From Burkholderia sp. SRS-W-2-2016 (lineage in GTDB: Bacteria; Pseudomonadota; Gammaproteobacteria; Burkholderiales; Burkholderiaceae), in contig NZ_MSDV01000023.1 of NCBI RefSeq assembly GCF_001931485.1, forward strand, positions 124,001 through 188,000: a stretch of DNA of 64,000 nucleotides. Reading direction: 5' to 3'. Each line of letters begins with the position of its first letter. The first letter of the stretch is position 1. The position numbers were made by a program, and so were the translations under genes. Shown here one piece after another: positions 1 through 8,625 of the stretch. The notes beneath the pieces were generated by a model. The model did no database searches. It was not told where the DNA came from and worked only from the letters and a program-made list of their open reading frames with translations.

Positions 1-774
1 GATCGCGTCGTTGGTGCGGCCCATCGCCTGGATGCCGTCCGGCGCGGGCGGCGGCAGCGGCGCCGAGCCGCTCGCTTCGAGCACTTCGTCGAGCGGCACA
101 CCGAGCACGTGGACCTTGTGCAGCGCCACTTCGACGACCCGCGCGACCACCTGTACCGTTCCCGCGACAGACTGTGTCGGCGTGACGATCAGCGTCAGTT
201 GCTCAGGCGCGAGGCCGCAGTCGTGCAGCACCTTGTCGATCACGACCTGCGGCGGCAGCCGGTCCACCTCCAGCACCAGCGCGCCGCGCGCGTGGCGGTC
301 GCGATAGCCGAGTTCGGCAAACAGCGGCTCCTTGACCGCGAGCGCGCGCGCCGGCCCGGAGCCGAGCGAGAAAAACTTCTTGCCGCCGGTCTGCTCCTTG
401 GTCGCCGACAGACTCCAGCCCGCGTACTGGCTGCCCAGGCACGCGAGCACCGGCGCCGAGGTGCTGACTTCGAGCATCGTCGGCCACAGCGGCGCGGCGT
501 CGAGGTTCGCGCGCAACGCGACGCGGCCGAGTCCGCCCATGCAGATGCGCGCGATCAGCAGCCCCGCTTCGATACCGCCGCGCGCCTTAACGCCGGCGTC
601 GGCGATCACGGTGCCGGCTTCGGTGCGGGTGAGCGCGACGCCCAGGCGCGCGGCCTGATCCAGCAGGCGCGCGACGAGGCGCTCGCTCAGCGCGTTGACG
701 CTCGGCGGCGCGGCTTCGGCGGCATCGGCGGCGTCAGAGGCGGCGGGTTCAGGAGTGGGTGTGGAGGCAGGCAT
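1..774 (-). CDS. mch: Methenyl-H4MPT cyclohydrolase, C-terminally cut by window edge
   Basis: Reads leftward from an ATG at 774 and stays open to base 1, giving about 258 residues of a family usually near 320. It would hydrolyse methenyl-H4MPT to formyl-H4MPT in the cytoplasm, the step after MtdB. Mch-like blocks include EAGTVIADAGVKARGG, a glycine-rich ICMGGLG and SQYAGWSLS. The N-terminus carries an Ala/Pro-rich extension of about 20 residues that may not be conserved. Its start lies 26 bases inside the preceding ATP-grasp gene, so the two are probably translationally coupled. Identity rests on these motifs and on its H4MPT neighbours. Confidence 0.85.
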   Translation of the reverse strand, partial: MPASTPTPEPAASDAADAAEAAPPSVNALSERLVARLLDQAARLGVALTRTEAGTVIADAGVKARGGIEAGLLIARICMGGLGRVALRANLDAAPLWPTMLEVSTSAPVLACLGSQYAGWSLSATKEQTGGKKFFSLGSGPARALAVKEPLFAELGYRDRHARGALVLEVDRLPPQVVIDKVLHDCGLAPEQLTLIVTPTQSVAGTVQVVARVVEVALHKVHVLGVPLDEVLEASGSAPLPPPAPDGIQAMGRTNDAI

Positions 775-1963
775 GGTCGGTTTCTTCTTCGCGGGTTTCG
801 ATTCGTTGCAGCACGCGCGCATGCTGTGCGTCGAGTTCGGCGCTCACCGCGGCGAGCGACGCCGCGCGGACCAGCAGCGTGCAGACCGGCTGGCCGGCGT
901 CGACGCGGGTGCCGGGCATCGGCACGTCGCGGCATTGCGGGTCGCGCAGACAGGCGTCGGAGAACGCGTTCGTGACGGTGAACGGCGCGGGCGCGAACAG
1001 CACGCGCTGGCCGGCGCGCCCGCGCGGGCGCCGCGCGAGCGCGAGACTCGCGGCCGGCGGCGGGTGGCCGTGGCGGCACGCGTCGAGATGACAGGCGAGC
1101 AGGCCGGCCGGCCACGCATCGGGCGACGCGGCTTCGTACAGCGCCAGCGTCGCCGATGGGCGCGCGTTGATTTCGAGCACGTCGAACGTGCTGCCGTCGG
1201 ACAGGAAATCGCAACTGTTCAGGCCGACGAGGCCGCTGCGCTCGCACAGCGCGTCGAGCGCCTGCTGCACGCGGGCGGCGAGCGCGGCCGATACATCGAT
1301 CGGGCCGAGCGAGCCGGCATGCACGAAGCGCAGCGTGCCGACCGTGCAGGTCAGTTGCTCGGCGAAGCCCAGCAGATACGCGCGGCCGCGCGCGGCGATA
1401 AAGAGTGTGGATAGCGAACGGCCCTGGCCGAGCCGCTGGAAATAGCCTTGCCGGGTGAGCGACGCGAAGTCGAGCAGTTCGGCCGCTCGGATATGGGTGC
1501 CGCCGCAGCCGTCGGCGAGCTTGAACAGCCAGCCGGGCGGATCGGCGGGCCAGTCGAACGACACCGCCGGATGCGCGATCCCCAGTTCGTCGAGCAGTCC
1601 GAAGAAACGCCGCGGCTCGCGCACCGCGGCCAGCGCCCGCGCGTCGTTGCCGAGCAGGCGCGGCAGGCCCGGTTCGTCGCACAGCTCGCCGATCAGCGGT
1701 TCGAGCCCGCTGCCGCCGATCCAGCCGATCAGCCCCGGCAGCCGCGCGACCCGCGCGAGCGCATCGACGAGCCGCGCGCGCTCGATCTCCAGCGCGCCGC
1801 TGCCGATGTCGAACCACAGCTCGGCGGCCTCGCGGGTGTCGCGGTCGCCGAACGTGTCGAGCGCGGCGACCCGCAGCCCGGCGCGCGCGGCCGACTGCGC
1901 GAGCAGCCGCGCGGACAGCCCGGCCACCGCGACGAACGGCGCACACGAGCGGGAGGTTTTCAT
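749..1963 (-). CDS. ATP-grasp enzyme of the H4MPT cluster
   Basis: A 404-residue protein with an ATP-grasp fold. The nucleotide-binding segment WLFKLADGCGGTHI lies mid-protein, and VLEINARPSATL is the typical metal/ATP motif near the end of the core. ATP-grasp enzymes ligate a carboxylate to an amine or thiol through an acyl-phosphate. Placement 10 bases after mtdB and overlapping mch suggests a role in making or tailoring the H4MPT cofactor, comparable to the uncharacterised ATP-grasp genes in methylotroph H4MPT clusters. The substrate cannot be read from sequence. A competing reading frame over the same DNA (687-1946) is Arg-rich and is a shadow. Confidence 0.8.
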   Translation of the reverse strand: MKTSRSCAPFVAVAGLSARLLAQSAARAGLRVAALDTFGDRDTREAAELWFDIGSGALEIERARLVDALARVARLPGLIGWIGGSGLEPLIGELCDEPGLPRLLGNDARALAAVREPRRFFGLLDELGIAHPAVSFDWPADPPGWLFKLADGCGGTHIRAAELLDFASLTRQGYFQRLGQGRSLSTLFIAARGRAYLLGFAEQLTCTVGTLRFVHAGSLGPIDVSAALAARVQQALDALCERSGLVGLNSCDFLSDGSTFDVLEINARPSATLALYEAASPDAWPAGLLACHLDACRHGHPPPAASLALARRPRGRAGQRVLFAPAPFTVTNAFSDACLRDPQCRDVPMPGTRVDAGQPVCTLLVRAASLAAVSAELDAQHARVLQRIETREEETDHACLHTHS

Positions 1964-1973
1964 CGCCGTGCGC

Positions 1974-2900
1974 TCAGCCGAGTCCGGCCGCGACCGCGCG
2001 GGCCTCGTCGTACGCTTCCCGGAAGCCGAGGTAGACCGGCTTGCCGCCGGTGCGCATGCGCATGAACAGCCGGTGCTCGACCTGATACTTGACGTTGCCG
2101 ATCGCCAGCGCGCCGATGCCGATCGCGCCGGTGCTCGGCACGCCGTCGATCGGCTTGCCGTCGTTCATCACGTTGACGCCGGCGATTCCTTCGGGCGGCA
2201 CCGCGTTGACATCGGCGGCGACCAGCAGGCGTTTCGCGACCGCGAGGTCGGCGCTGCCGATTACCTGCACGCCGGCGATCGCGGTGGCCAGCACGATTTC
2301 GGCGTCGGCCAGCGCGCCGCGCAGCGCGTCCGGCGTCGCGATGCCGATCCCGTTGACGACGATCCCGAAGCGCTCGTTCAGCTCGCTCGCCGCGCGGCGC
2401 GCGCGGGCTTCGTCGTGATGGCTCGCGATCGTCACGTCGGCGCCGCGCGACGCGGCGATCGCCGCCGCGATGCGGCCGACCGCGCCGGTGCCGCCCGGAA
2501 TCAGCACGCGCTTGCCGCCGAGTTCGACGCCATGCTGCTTGCCCAGATGCCGCTCGACCAGCGCGACCAGCGCGGCGGCGGTCGTGTACGAGCCGCTCGG
2601 GTCGGCGAACACCGACACCTCGAACGGCGGCACCATCGCGCGGCGCGCGGTGTCGAGCATGTCGGCGGCCTGCATCACGTCGCGTCCGCCGATAAAGATG
2701 CCGGTGCGCGACACGCCTTTCGGGCCGCGCGAAAAGATCGCGTCCTGGGTCAGGTTCGTGACCATGCCGGGGTCGACGTTGCAGTACGGGACGATCACCT
2801 GGTAGCCCGCGTCGGCGGCCATGTTCACGTCGAACGGGCTCATCTGCGGGGTGGCCGTGAACATGTGCAGGATGTAGGGCCTTTCAATGGTTTCGGACAT
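1974..2900 (-). CDS. mtdB: NAD(P)-dependent methylene-H4MPT dehydrogenase
   Basis: 308 residues, close to the known family size of about 300. It oxidises methylene-H4MPT to methenyl-H4MPT with NAD(P). The Rossmann nucleotide-binding loop GGTGAVGR is at residues 136-143, and the N-terminal half has the family's PYCNVDPGMVTNLTQDAIFSRG-type substrate region. I chose the ATG at 2900 (MSETIERP) over 2924 because homologues begin near here. It sits 93 bases after the beta-RFAP synthase gene and 10 bases before the ATP-grasp gene in one leftward operon. MtdA is less likely given this H4MPT context. Confidence 0.88.
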   Translation of the reverse strand: MSETIERPYILHMFTATPQMSPFDVNMAADAGYQVIVPYCNVDPGMVTNLTQDAIFSRGPKGVSRTGIFIGGRDVMQAADMLDTARRAMVPPFEVSVFADPSGSYTTAAALVALVERHLGKQHGVELGGKRVLIPGGTGAVGRIAAAIAASRGADVTIASHHDEARARRAASELNERFGIVVNGIGIATPDALRGALADAEIVLATAIAGVQVIGSADLAVAKRLLVAADVNAVPPEGIAGVNVMNDGKPIDGVPSTGAIGIGALAIGNVKYQVEHRLFMRMRTGGKPVYLGFREAYDEARAVAAGLG

Positions 2901-2993
2901 GGCTGGGGCTCGATTGAGTGGCAATCCTGAAGATCGCGCCGCCGCCGGCGCGGCGACCGGCCGGCGGGTCGCCGGGGGTTGAGCGGCCGCGCG

Positions 2994-4019
2994 TCATGCG
3001 GCGTCGCTGCGCGGCGCGCGCGCCTCGGCGTTGCGGATCGTCGCGCCGCTGTTGCGGCCGGCGACCACGCAGCATTCGAGATGCGGCAGCGTCTGCGCCG
3101 CCGCGCGCGCGGTGGCGAGCGCGCGTTCGGCTTCGCGCTCGCTTGCCAGCACCGCGAAGCCGGTCGGCCCCCACGAGGTCTGGCCGATCCCGGCGGTGCG
3201 CTCGGCGGCGACCGCGCGCAGCACCCGCTCGACGTCCGGGCTCGCGAACACGCCGCCTTGCGCGCTCGCGAAGTATTCGCCGATGGTCTGCTGCAACTCG
3301 GTGAGGCCGCGCGCGAACGGCGCGAAGTTGTGCTCGGCCGCGCCCGGCAGGATCTGCATCAGCACCAGATGGCACAGATGCGCGGCGAGCCGCTGCGGGA
3401 ACGGCGCGAGCGAGGCCAGCGCGCGCCGCTCGTCGGCGCCGTGCAGGCCTTCGATGCGGTTGTCGCTGACCAGCAGCACGCGCCACTGCTCGGGAAACGG
3501 CTGACGCGCGAGCAGCGGCGGCGCGCTCTGGCGCAGGTCGCCGGGCGGGCCGCCGTCGAGCAGCAGACCGCCGCAATCGAAGCCGAGAATGCCGATTCCG
3601 GAACGCGCGCCGCGCCCGAGCAGCGCGGCGATTTCGGCGCTGCTGGCCGGCTGGCCGACGAGCCGCGCGAACGCGGTGCCGACCGCCAGCGCGAGCTGGG
3701 TGCCGGAGCCGAGGCCTGTATGCGGGCGCGGCGCATGGACCACGTCGATTGCGAGCGACGCCGGACCGTACGCGGCTTGCAGGCGTTCGAGACACAGCGC
3801 GATGCGTTCGCGCTCGGCGTCGCTGAGCGCGCCGTCGATCCGTTCGCGTTCGGCCAGACGCGCGTCGATGCGCGTGCCGTAACCGTCGATCACGAGGCCG
3901 AGGCTGCCGAACGCGCGGCCGAGCGACGCGTTCGGGTCGAGAAAGCCCAGATGCAGGCGCGCGGGGGCATCGACCGTGATGGGCCCGCGCTGCTGCAGGC
4001 GATGAAGCTGAAGCGGCAT
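2994..4019 (-). CDS. Beta-ribofuranosylaminobenzene 5'-phosphate synthase
   Basis: 341 residues from an ATG at 4019. This GHMP-kinase-fold enzyme joins 4-hydroxybenzoate or p-aminobenzoate to PRPP in the first committed step of methanopterin biosynthesis. The GHMP loop HTGLGSGTQ is at about residues 100-108, and the start VDAPARLHLGFLDPN is characteristic of the family. It is the first gene of the leftward run followed by mtdB, the ATP-grasp gene and mch. An in-frame extension to 4190 is possible, but it adds an Ala/Pro/Arg-rich tail unlike the family. Confidence 0.85.
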   Translation of the reverse strand: MPLQLHRLQQRGPITVDAPARLHLGFLDPNASLGRAFGSLGLVIDGYGTRIDARLAERERIDGALSDAERERIALCLERLQAAYGPASLAIDVVHAPRPHTGLGSGTQLALAVGTAFARLVGQPASSAEIAALLGRGARSGIGILGFDCGGLLLDGGPPGDLRQSAPPLLARQPFPEQWRVLLVSDNRIEGLHGADERRALASLAPFPQRLAAHLCHLVLMQILPGAAEHNFAPFARGLTELQQTIGEYFASAQGGVFASPDVERVLRAVAAERTAGIGQTSWGPTGFAVLASEREAERALATARAAAQTLPHLECCVVAGRNSGATIRNAEARAPRSDAA

Positions 4020-4371
4020 CTCGAGTGTCCTTGGGTGGGCTCGGTTTTGGTTCGGGGTCCTGCCGGTGTGCGCGACCGCTCCGGGCGGTCGGCGCGCGGG
4101 CGCGGCGGCGTGTGCTGGCGGAGCAACGCGAGGGGCGCGCGGCGGGACGTCCGGCGACTTCAAGCAGAAGCCGTACCAGTGCGCGCGCAAGGGCCGCCGT
4201 CGCGGGGCTCGGGCGGAAAGGCGGGGCGGCGCGCGGACGCTATGTGACGCGGAAGGTGCACTGTGTAACGCGCTGTTTCATTGGCGCGGGGGCTTGGGTC
4301 AGCCACGCGCCCCGGGCGCGCGAGCCAGTTGCACAACCCGGTCGCGCGACCAAGTTGTGCAACCCATCGCG
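4020..4371. other. Intergenic stretch upstream of the H4MPT operon
   Basis: A 352-base gap between the beta-RFAP synthase start and the end of the pterin dehydratase gene, both leftward. It should hold the H4MPT operon promoter. The only structure I can define is the 36-base inverted repeat at 4328-4363. Open frames here are GC-driven and have no family resemblance. Confidence 0.5.
4328..4363. terminator. Long inverted repeat after the pterin dehydratase gene
   Basis: GTTGCACAAC pairs with GTTGTGCAAC (10 bp), a CC/AA mismatch follows, and then GGTCGC pairs with GCGACC directly in the centre. It begins 9 bases past the stop of the leftward gene at 4372. There is no T-run on either side, so it may be a weak terminator or a protein-binding site rather than a classical intrinsic terminator. 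Confidence 0.45.
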
Positions 4372-4761
4372 CTACGCGGATTTCGGCGCGTCGTACTTGA
4401 TATAGCGGAAGCGCTGATCGTCGGCCGGGGTGCCTTCGAGCGGGCCGCCTTCGAGACCCGGCTGCCAGTGGATCACCGACTCGATCTTGCTGGCGAGCGC
4501 GAAGTCCTTGTCGGTGATGCCCTTCGCGCTGTGGGTTTTGAGTTTGACCGTGACGAATGCGTAGGACACCGTCAGATCCGGGTGATGCCACGCGGCTTCC
4601 GCCAGATGGCCGACCGCGTTGACCACCATCAGCGTGCCTTTCCAGCCTTCGGTGCGGTACTTGCGGCGCAGCCAGCCGTCTTCCATATACCAGTGCTGCA
4701 GCGGACCGACGAGGCGCTGCTGGATTTCGTCGTCGGAATAAACCTGCTCGGTGTTGGCCAT
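4372..4761 (-). CDS. Pterin-4a-carbinolamine dehydratase-like protein
   Basis: 129 residues. The PCD/DCoH family signature is complete: E-AAW-HHP, then an aromatic residue, then H, then D (within EAAWHHPDLTV through GITDKD). Family members dehydrate 4a-hydroxytetrahydropterins, regenerating the cofactor of aromatic hydroxylases. Similar genes also occur near H4MPT genes in methylotrophs, where the role is unclear. Position between the H4MPT operon and xoxF, rather than beside phenylalanine hydroxylase, favours a C1-linked role, but this is inference. Confidence 0.82.
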   Translation of the reverse strand: MANTEQVYSDDEIQQRLVGPLQHWYMEDGWLRRKYRTEGWKGTLMVVNAVGHLAEAAWHHPDLTVSYAFVTVKLKTHSAKGITDKDFALASKIESVIHWQPGLEGGPLEGTPADDQRFRYIKYDAPKSA

Positions 4762-5189
4762 GACGTGGACTCCTTAAGGTCGGGCGATCGCGGCCCGCAC
4801 GCTGCACCGCGACAGGCGGCGCAACCGTGCTGCGGCGCACGATTCGCAAAGGACACGTTTCGTATCGCGAAGTGACACAGTATGTGTCGCCCGCGGTGAC
4901 GCAACCGGTTCAAGGTTGCCACATCGCGGCCTCTCGCGTGCGCCACACGAACGGCGCAAATCGCCCGCCACGCGACGCGCATCTTGCGTTGCCGCCCGCG
5001 CGAGCCCCGCGTGCGCAAGGCTCGCGAGATTCCGGCATGGAACCTGCATTGGCCGTCCATGCGCCGCGAAGCCCGACATCGAATCGGGATAGCGCGTTAA
5101 TCGTTACCTGTACTCGAGAAGGCGCGAACGATGCGACGAGGTAGCGTGGGTCATTCGTGAGTTGAACGCAGGACAATTCTGGAGGAGAC
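4762..5189. promoter_or_regulatory. Divergent control region before xoxF
   Basis: A 428-base gap between the leftward pterin dehydratase gene and rightward xoxF; both promoters should lie here. A perfect inverted repeat GACACA-GTA-TGTGTC sits at 4874-4888, about 110 bases upstream of the leftward gene. xoxF has a strong ribosome site, GGAGGAGAC, directly before its ATG. I could not assign -35/-10 boxes with confidence. Confidence 0.5.
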
Positions 5190-7007
5190 ATGAACTTACG
5201 CACTGTGGTTCTTGGGCTCGCGATCCTCGCATCCGCAGCCTTTAGTTCGTTCGCTGCGCAGGCCGATTCGCAGCTCGACACTATGATGAAGAACTCATCG
5301 AACTGGGCTGCCCAGGCGGGCGACTATGCGAATCACCGCTATAGCCCACTCAAGCAGATCAACGAGAACAACGTCGGCAAGCTACAGGTCGCCTGGACCA
5401 TGTCGACGGGCGTGCTGCGCGGTCACGAAGGCTCGCCGCTCGTGATCGGCGACACGATGTATATCCATTCGCCGTTTCCGAACAAGGTCATCGCCGTCAG
5501 CCTGAAAGATCAGACCTTCCTGTGGCAGTACCAGCCGAAACAGGACGACCAGGTCGTCTCCGTGATGTGTTGCGACACCGTTAATCGCGGTCTCGCATAC
5601 GGCGACGGCAAGATCTTCCTGCAACAGGCCGACACCAAGCTGGTCGCGCTGAACGCGAAGACCGGCGAGGTGGTGTGGACCGCGCAGAACGGCAATCCGA
5701 AAGCGGGTGAAACCAACACCAACGCGCCGCACGTATTCGGCGACAAGGTGCTGACCGGCATTTCGGGCGGCGAGTTCGGCGTGCGCGGCCGGCTGATCGC
5801 GTACGACATCAAGACCGGCAAACCGGTCTGGACCGCGTACAGCACCGGCCCGGACAACGAGATGCTGCTCGATCCGCAAAAGACCATGACGTACGCGAAC
5901 GGCCAGATGGTGCCGGTCGGCGCGGATTCGTCGCTGAAGTCGTGGAAGGGCGATCAGTGGAAGCTCGGCGGCGGCACCACGTGGGGCTGGTATGCGTGGG
6001 ATCCAAAGCTCAACCTTGTCTACTACGGTACCGGCAATCCGGGCACATGGAACCCGACGCAACGTCCGGGCGACAACAAATGGTCGATGTCGATCTTCGC
6101 GCGCGACCTGAATACCGGCACGGCGCGCTGGGTCTACCAGATGACGCCGCACGACGAATGGGACTATGACGGCGTCAACGAAATGATCCTGTCGGACCTG
6201 AACATCAACGGCAAGAAAGTGCCGGCGATCGTTCACTTCGACCGTAACGGCTTCGGCTATACGCTCAATCGTGAAACCGGCCAGCTGCTGGTCGCGCAGA
6301 AGTACGACCCGGCGGTGAACTGGGCCGATCGCGTCGATCTGCAAAGCGGTCTGCCGGTTCGCAACGCGGCGTATTCGACTCAGGCAGCCGGGTCGGATCA
6401 CAACGTGAAGGGCATCTGCCCGGCGGCGCTCGGCTCGAAGGACCAGCAACCGGCCGCGTTCGATCCGAACACCAGCATGTTCCTCGTGCCGACCAACCAC
6501 GTGTGTATGGACTACGAACCGTTCGATGTCGATTACGTGTCCGGCCAGCCGTATGTCGGCGCGACGCTGTCGATGTATCCGGGCCCGAACGAGAACAACG
6601 CGATGGGCAACTTCATCGCGTGGGATGCGAGCAAGGGCAAGATCCTGTACTCGAAGCCGGAGAAGTTCTCGGTGTGGTCGGGTGTGCTCGCGACCGGCGG
6701 CGGCATCGCGTTCTACGGCACGCTCGAAGGCTACCTGAAGGCGGTTCGGATCAAGGACGGCAAGGAACTGTGGCGCTTCAAGACGCCGTCCGGGATCATC
6801 GGCAACGTCTTCACCTATGAGCACGGCGGCAAGCAGTATGTCGGCGTCTACTCGGGTATCGGCGGCTGGGCCGGCATCGGCATGGCCGCGGGTCTCGAGA
6901 AGTCGACCGAAGGTCTCGGCGCGGTCGGCGGCTATCGCGAGCTGTCCAAGTACACCGCGCTCGGCGGCACGCTGTTCGTGTTCGCGATTCCTAACGAAAA
7001 GAGCTGA
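5190..7007 (+). CDS. xoxF: Lanthanide-dependent PQQ methanol dehydrogenase XoxF
   Basis: 605 residues with an N-terminal Sec signal peptide (about 25 residues), so periplasmic. It oxidises methanol with PQQ and passes electrons to the cytochrome encoded next. The vicinal disulfide CysCys is at 127-128. At 324-327 the sequence is WDYD: Asp325 is the catalytic base and Asp327 is the extra lanthanide-ligating Asp that distinguishes XoxF from the calcium enzyme MxaF, which has Ala there. Tryptophan-docking propeller repeats fill the protein. The start is fixed by a strong ribosome site and the signal peptide. xoxG and xoxJ follow. Confidence 0.96.
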   Translation: MNLRTVVLGLAILASAAFSSFAAQADSQLDTMMKNSSNWAAQAGDYANHRYSPLKQINENNVGKLQVAWTMSTGVLRGHEGSPLVIGDTMYIHSPFPNKVIAVSLKDQTFLWQYQPKQDDQVVSVMCCDTVNRGLAYGDGKIFLQQADTKLVALNAKTGEVVWTAQNGNPKAGETNTNAPHVFGDKVLTGISGGEFGVRGRLIAYDIKTGKPVWTAYSTGPDNEMLLDPQKTMTYANGQMVPVGADSSLKSWKGDQWKLGGGTTWGWYAWDPKLNLVYYGTGNPGTWNPTQRPGDNKWSMSIFARDLNTGTARWVYQMTPHDEWDYDGVNEMILSDLNINGKKVPAIVHFDRNGFGYTLNRETGQLLVAQKYDPAVNWADRVDLQSGLPVRNAAYSTQAAGSDHNVKGICPAALGSKDQQPAAFDPNTSMFLVPTNHVCMDYEPFDVDYVSGQPYVGATLSMYPGPNENNAMGNFIAWDASKGKILYSKPEKFSVWSGVLATGGGIAFYGTLEGYLKAVRIKDGKELWRFKTPSGIIGNVFTYEHGGKQYVGVYSGIGGWAGIGMAAGLEKSTEGLGAVGGYRELSKYTALGGTLFVFAIPNEKS

Positions 7008-7263
7008 CGCAAACGGCTCGATGAACGGCTAGCTTCGAAACGGCGGGACCGGCGCGTCCAGGCAGCAAGCGGGCGCACCGGCCGGCCGTCCCGGCCGCTC
7101 GCCGGATGGGTGACGCGGATGGGTGACGCATGACCACCGAATTACCCCGCAATAGCCCGCAATACCTCACAGACGACGTATTACGCCATTCGCGCCCGCA
7201 GGGAGACGCTCTCGCAGCGTAGCGACGCGCGGTTTCATACCGAAGGATGAAGGAGACATTTGC
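7008..7263. other. xoxF-xoxG spacer with a short tandem repeat
   Basis: A 256-base spacer. It contains two tandem copies of GGATGGGTGACGC at 7104-7129 and, just after, two copies of CCCGCAATA. GC-rich palindromic segments around 7070-7100 could form a hairpin that lowers read-through. No gene is seen. Confidence 0.4.
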
Positions 7264-7683
7264 ATGAAAGGCCGATCAATCCTGTTGCTCGCGGCATTGC
7301 CCGCGACGCTCGTTCTGTTGCCCGTGGTCTACGCGCAGAACAATCCCTCGATTGCGCAGGTCGCGTTCAAGGTGGTCGACGGCAACAAGGTCGACAGCAA
7401 TACGCTGCAGGGATGGAAGACCTGGCGCGCGCTCGCTTGCGAACGCTGCCACGGCGCGCAGCAACAGGGGATGGTCGGGCCGTCGCTGATCGACGCGTTC
7501 AAGACGCTCGACAAGGACGAGTTCCATCGCACGGTGTTCGGCGGACGGGTCGCCAAGGGCATGCCCGATTTCAGCTCGAGCCAGATGATGCAGAAGAACT
7601 GGGAAAACCTCTACGCGTATCTGAAAGGGCGCTCCGAAGGGCAGATCAAGCCGGGCGACCTGCACGCGATCGACTCGCAATAA
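7264..7683 (+). CDS. xoxG: Cytochrome c electron acceptor of XoxF
   Basis: 139 residues: a signal peptide (cleavage near residue 24), then one class I cytochrome c domain. The haem motif CERCH is at 59-63 and the likely axial Met is Met100 in KGMPDF. The ribosome site AAGGAGA precedes the ATG. It follows xoxF and precedes xoxJ, the usual trio, so it should take electrons from reduced PQQ in the periplasm. It is a little shorter than some XoxG proteins but complete. Confidence 0.88.
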   Translation: MKGRSILLLAALPATLVLLPVVYAQNNPSIAQVAFKVVDGNKVDSNTLQGWKTWRALACERCHGAQQQGMVGPSLIDAFKTLDKDEFHRTVFGGRVAKGMPDFSSSQMMQKNWENLYAYLKGRSEGQIKPGDLHAIDSQ

Positions 7684-7713
7684 CGCTGTATGCCACTTCC
7701 CCGGAGGCTCACG

Positions 7714-8625
7714 ATGCATGATAAGAGAAGCATGTCCGTGCATGTCACCGTCGTCGCGGCCGCGCTGTTCTGCGCGGCGCTCGCGAGCGCCGCGGTCCGG
7801 GCCGACGGCCCGGCGCTGCCGAACAACGACGGCGCCGACGGTGTGCTCAGAGTGTGTGCTGACCCGAACAACATGCCGTTGTCGAACGACAAGGGCGAGG
7901 GCTACGAGAACCGGATCGCCGCGCAGATGGCCAGCGACTTCGGCTACAAGCTCGAATACACGTATTTCCCGCAGCGGATGGGCTTCGTGCGCCATACGCT
8001 GCGCGAGAAGGAGCAGGGCAGCGAGCGCTACCGCTGCGACCTGATCATCGGCGTGCCGAAGGGTTACGACATGACGTCGACGACCCAGCCGTATCTGCAC
8101 TCCACCTACGCGATGGTGGTGCCGAACAAGCCCGAGTTCGCCAGCATCAGGACGCCTGACGATCTGCTCAAGCTGCCGCCGGAACAGCTGCGCAAGCTGC
8201 GCTTCGGGATCTTTTCGCAAACACCCGCGGTGGACTGGCTGCTCGGCCACAACCTGATCGAGCAGGCGGTGTCGTACCGCGTGCAAAGCGGCGATCCGGG
8301 CGAGTACCCCGGGCAGATGATCGAACACGATCTGAGCGCGGGCAACGTCGACGTGGTGTTCCTGTGGGGGCCGATTGCCGGCTACTTCGCGAAGCGCGCC
8401 GGCGATTCGGTGCGGCTGGTGCCGTTCGCGCCGCAACCGGGCATCCGCTTCGACTACACGATCTCGATGGGCGTGCGCTACGGCGAAAAAGACTGGAAGG
8501 ACAAGGTGGATCAATGGATCGGCGCGAATCACGACAAGATCGACAGCATCCTTGCGACCTACCAGGTGCCGATGCTCAAGCCGATCGACGCGCCGGCGCC
8601 CGGTTCCGGCGCCGCGTCGCAATGA
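7714..8625 (+). CDS. xoxJ: XoxJ, periplasmic binding-protein-like MDH partner
   Basis: 303 residues with a signal peptide and a type II solute-binding fold. The mature part opens with GVLRVCADPNNMPLSN, typical of quinoprotein-dehydrogenase-associated binding proteins (MoxJ/XoxJ). XoxJ is thought to help activate XoxF and is not a transporter component. I chose the ATG at 7714, preceded by CCGGAGG, over the upstream ATG at 7690. Its stop overlaps the next gene's start (ATGA), so the unknown protein that follows is probably made with it. Confidence 0.88.
   Translation: MHDKRSMSVHVTVVAAALFCAALASAAVRADGPALPNNDGADGVLRVCADPNNMPLSNDKGEGYENRIAAQMASDFGYKLEYTYFPQRMGFVRHTLREKEQGSERYRCDLIIGVPKGYDMTSTTQPYLHSTYAMVVPNKPEFASIRTPDDLLKLPPEQLRKLRFGIFSQTPAVDWLLGHNLIEQAVSYRVQSGDPGEYPGQMIEHDLSAGNVDVVFLWGPIAGYFAKRAGDSVRLVPFAPQPGIRFDYTISMGVRYGEKDWKDKVDQWIGANHDKIDSILATYQVPMLKPIDAPAPGSGAASQ

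Noticed and set aside
5382..6824. 480-residue leftward open frame opposite xoxF
   Set aside because: xoxF is unambiguous on the other strand; this frame has no domain and is His/Val/Arg-rich.
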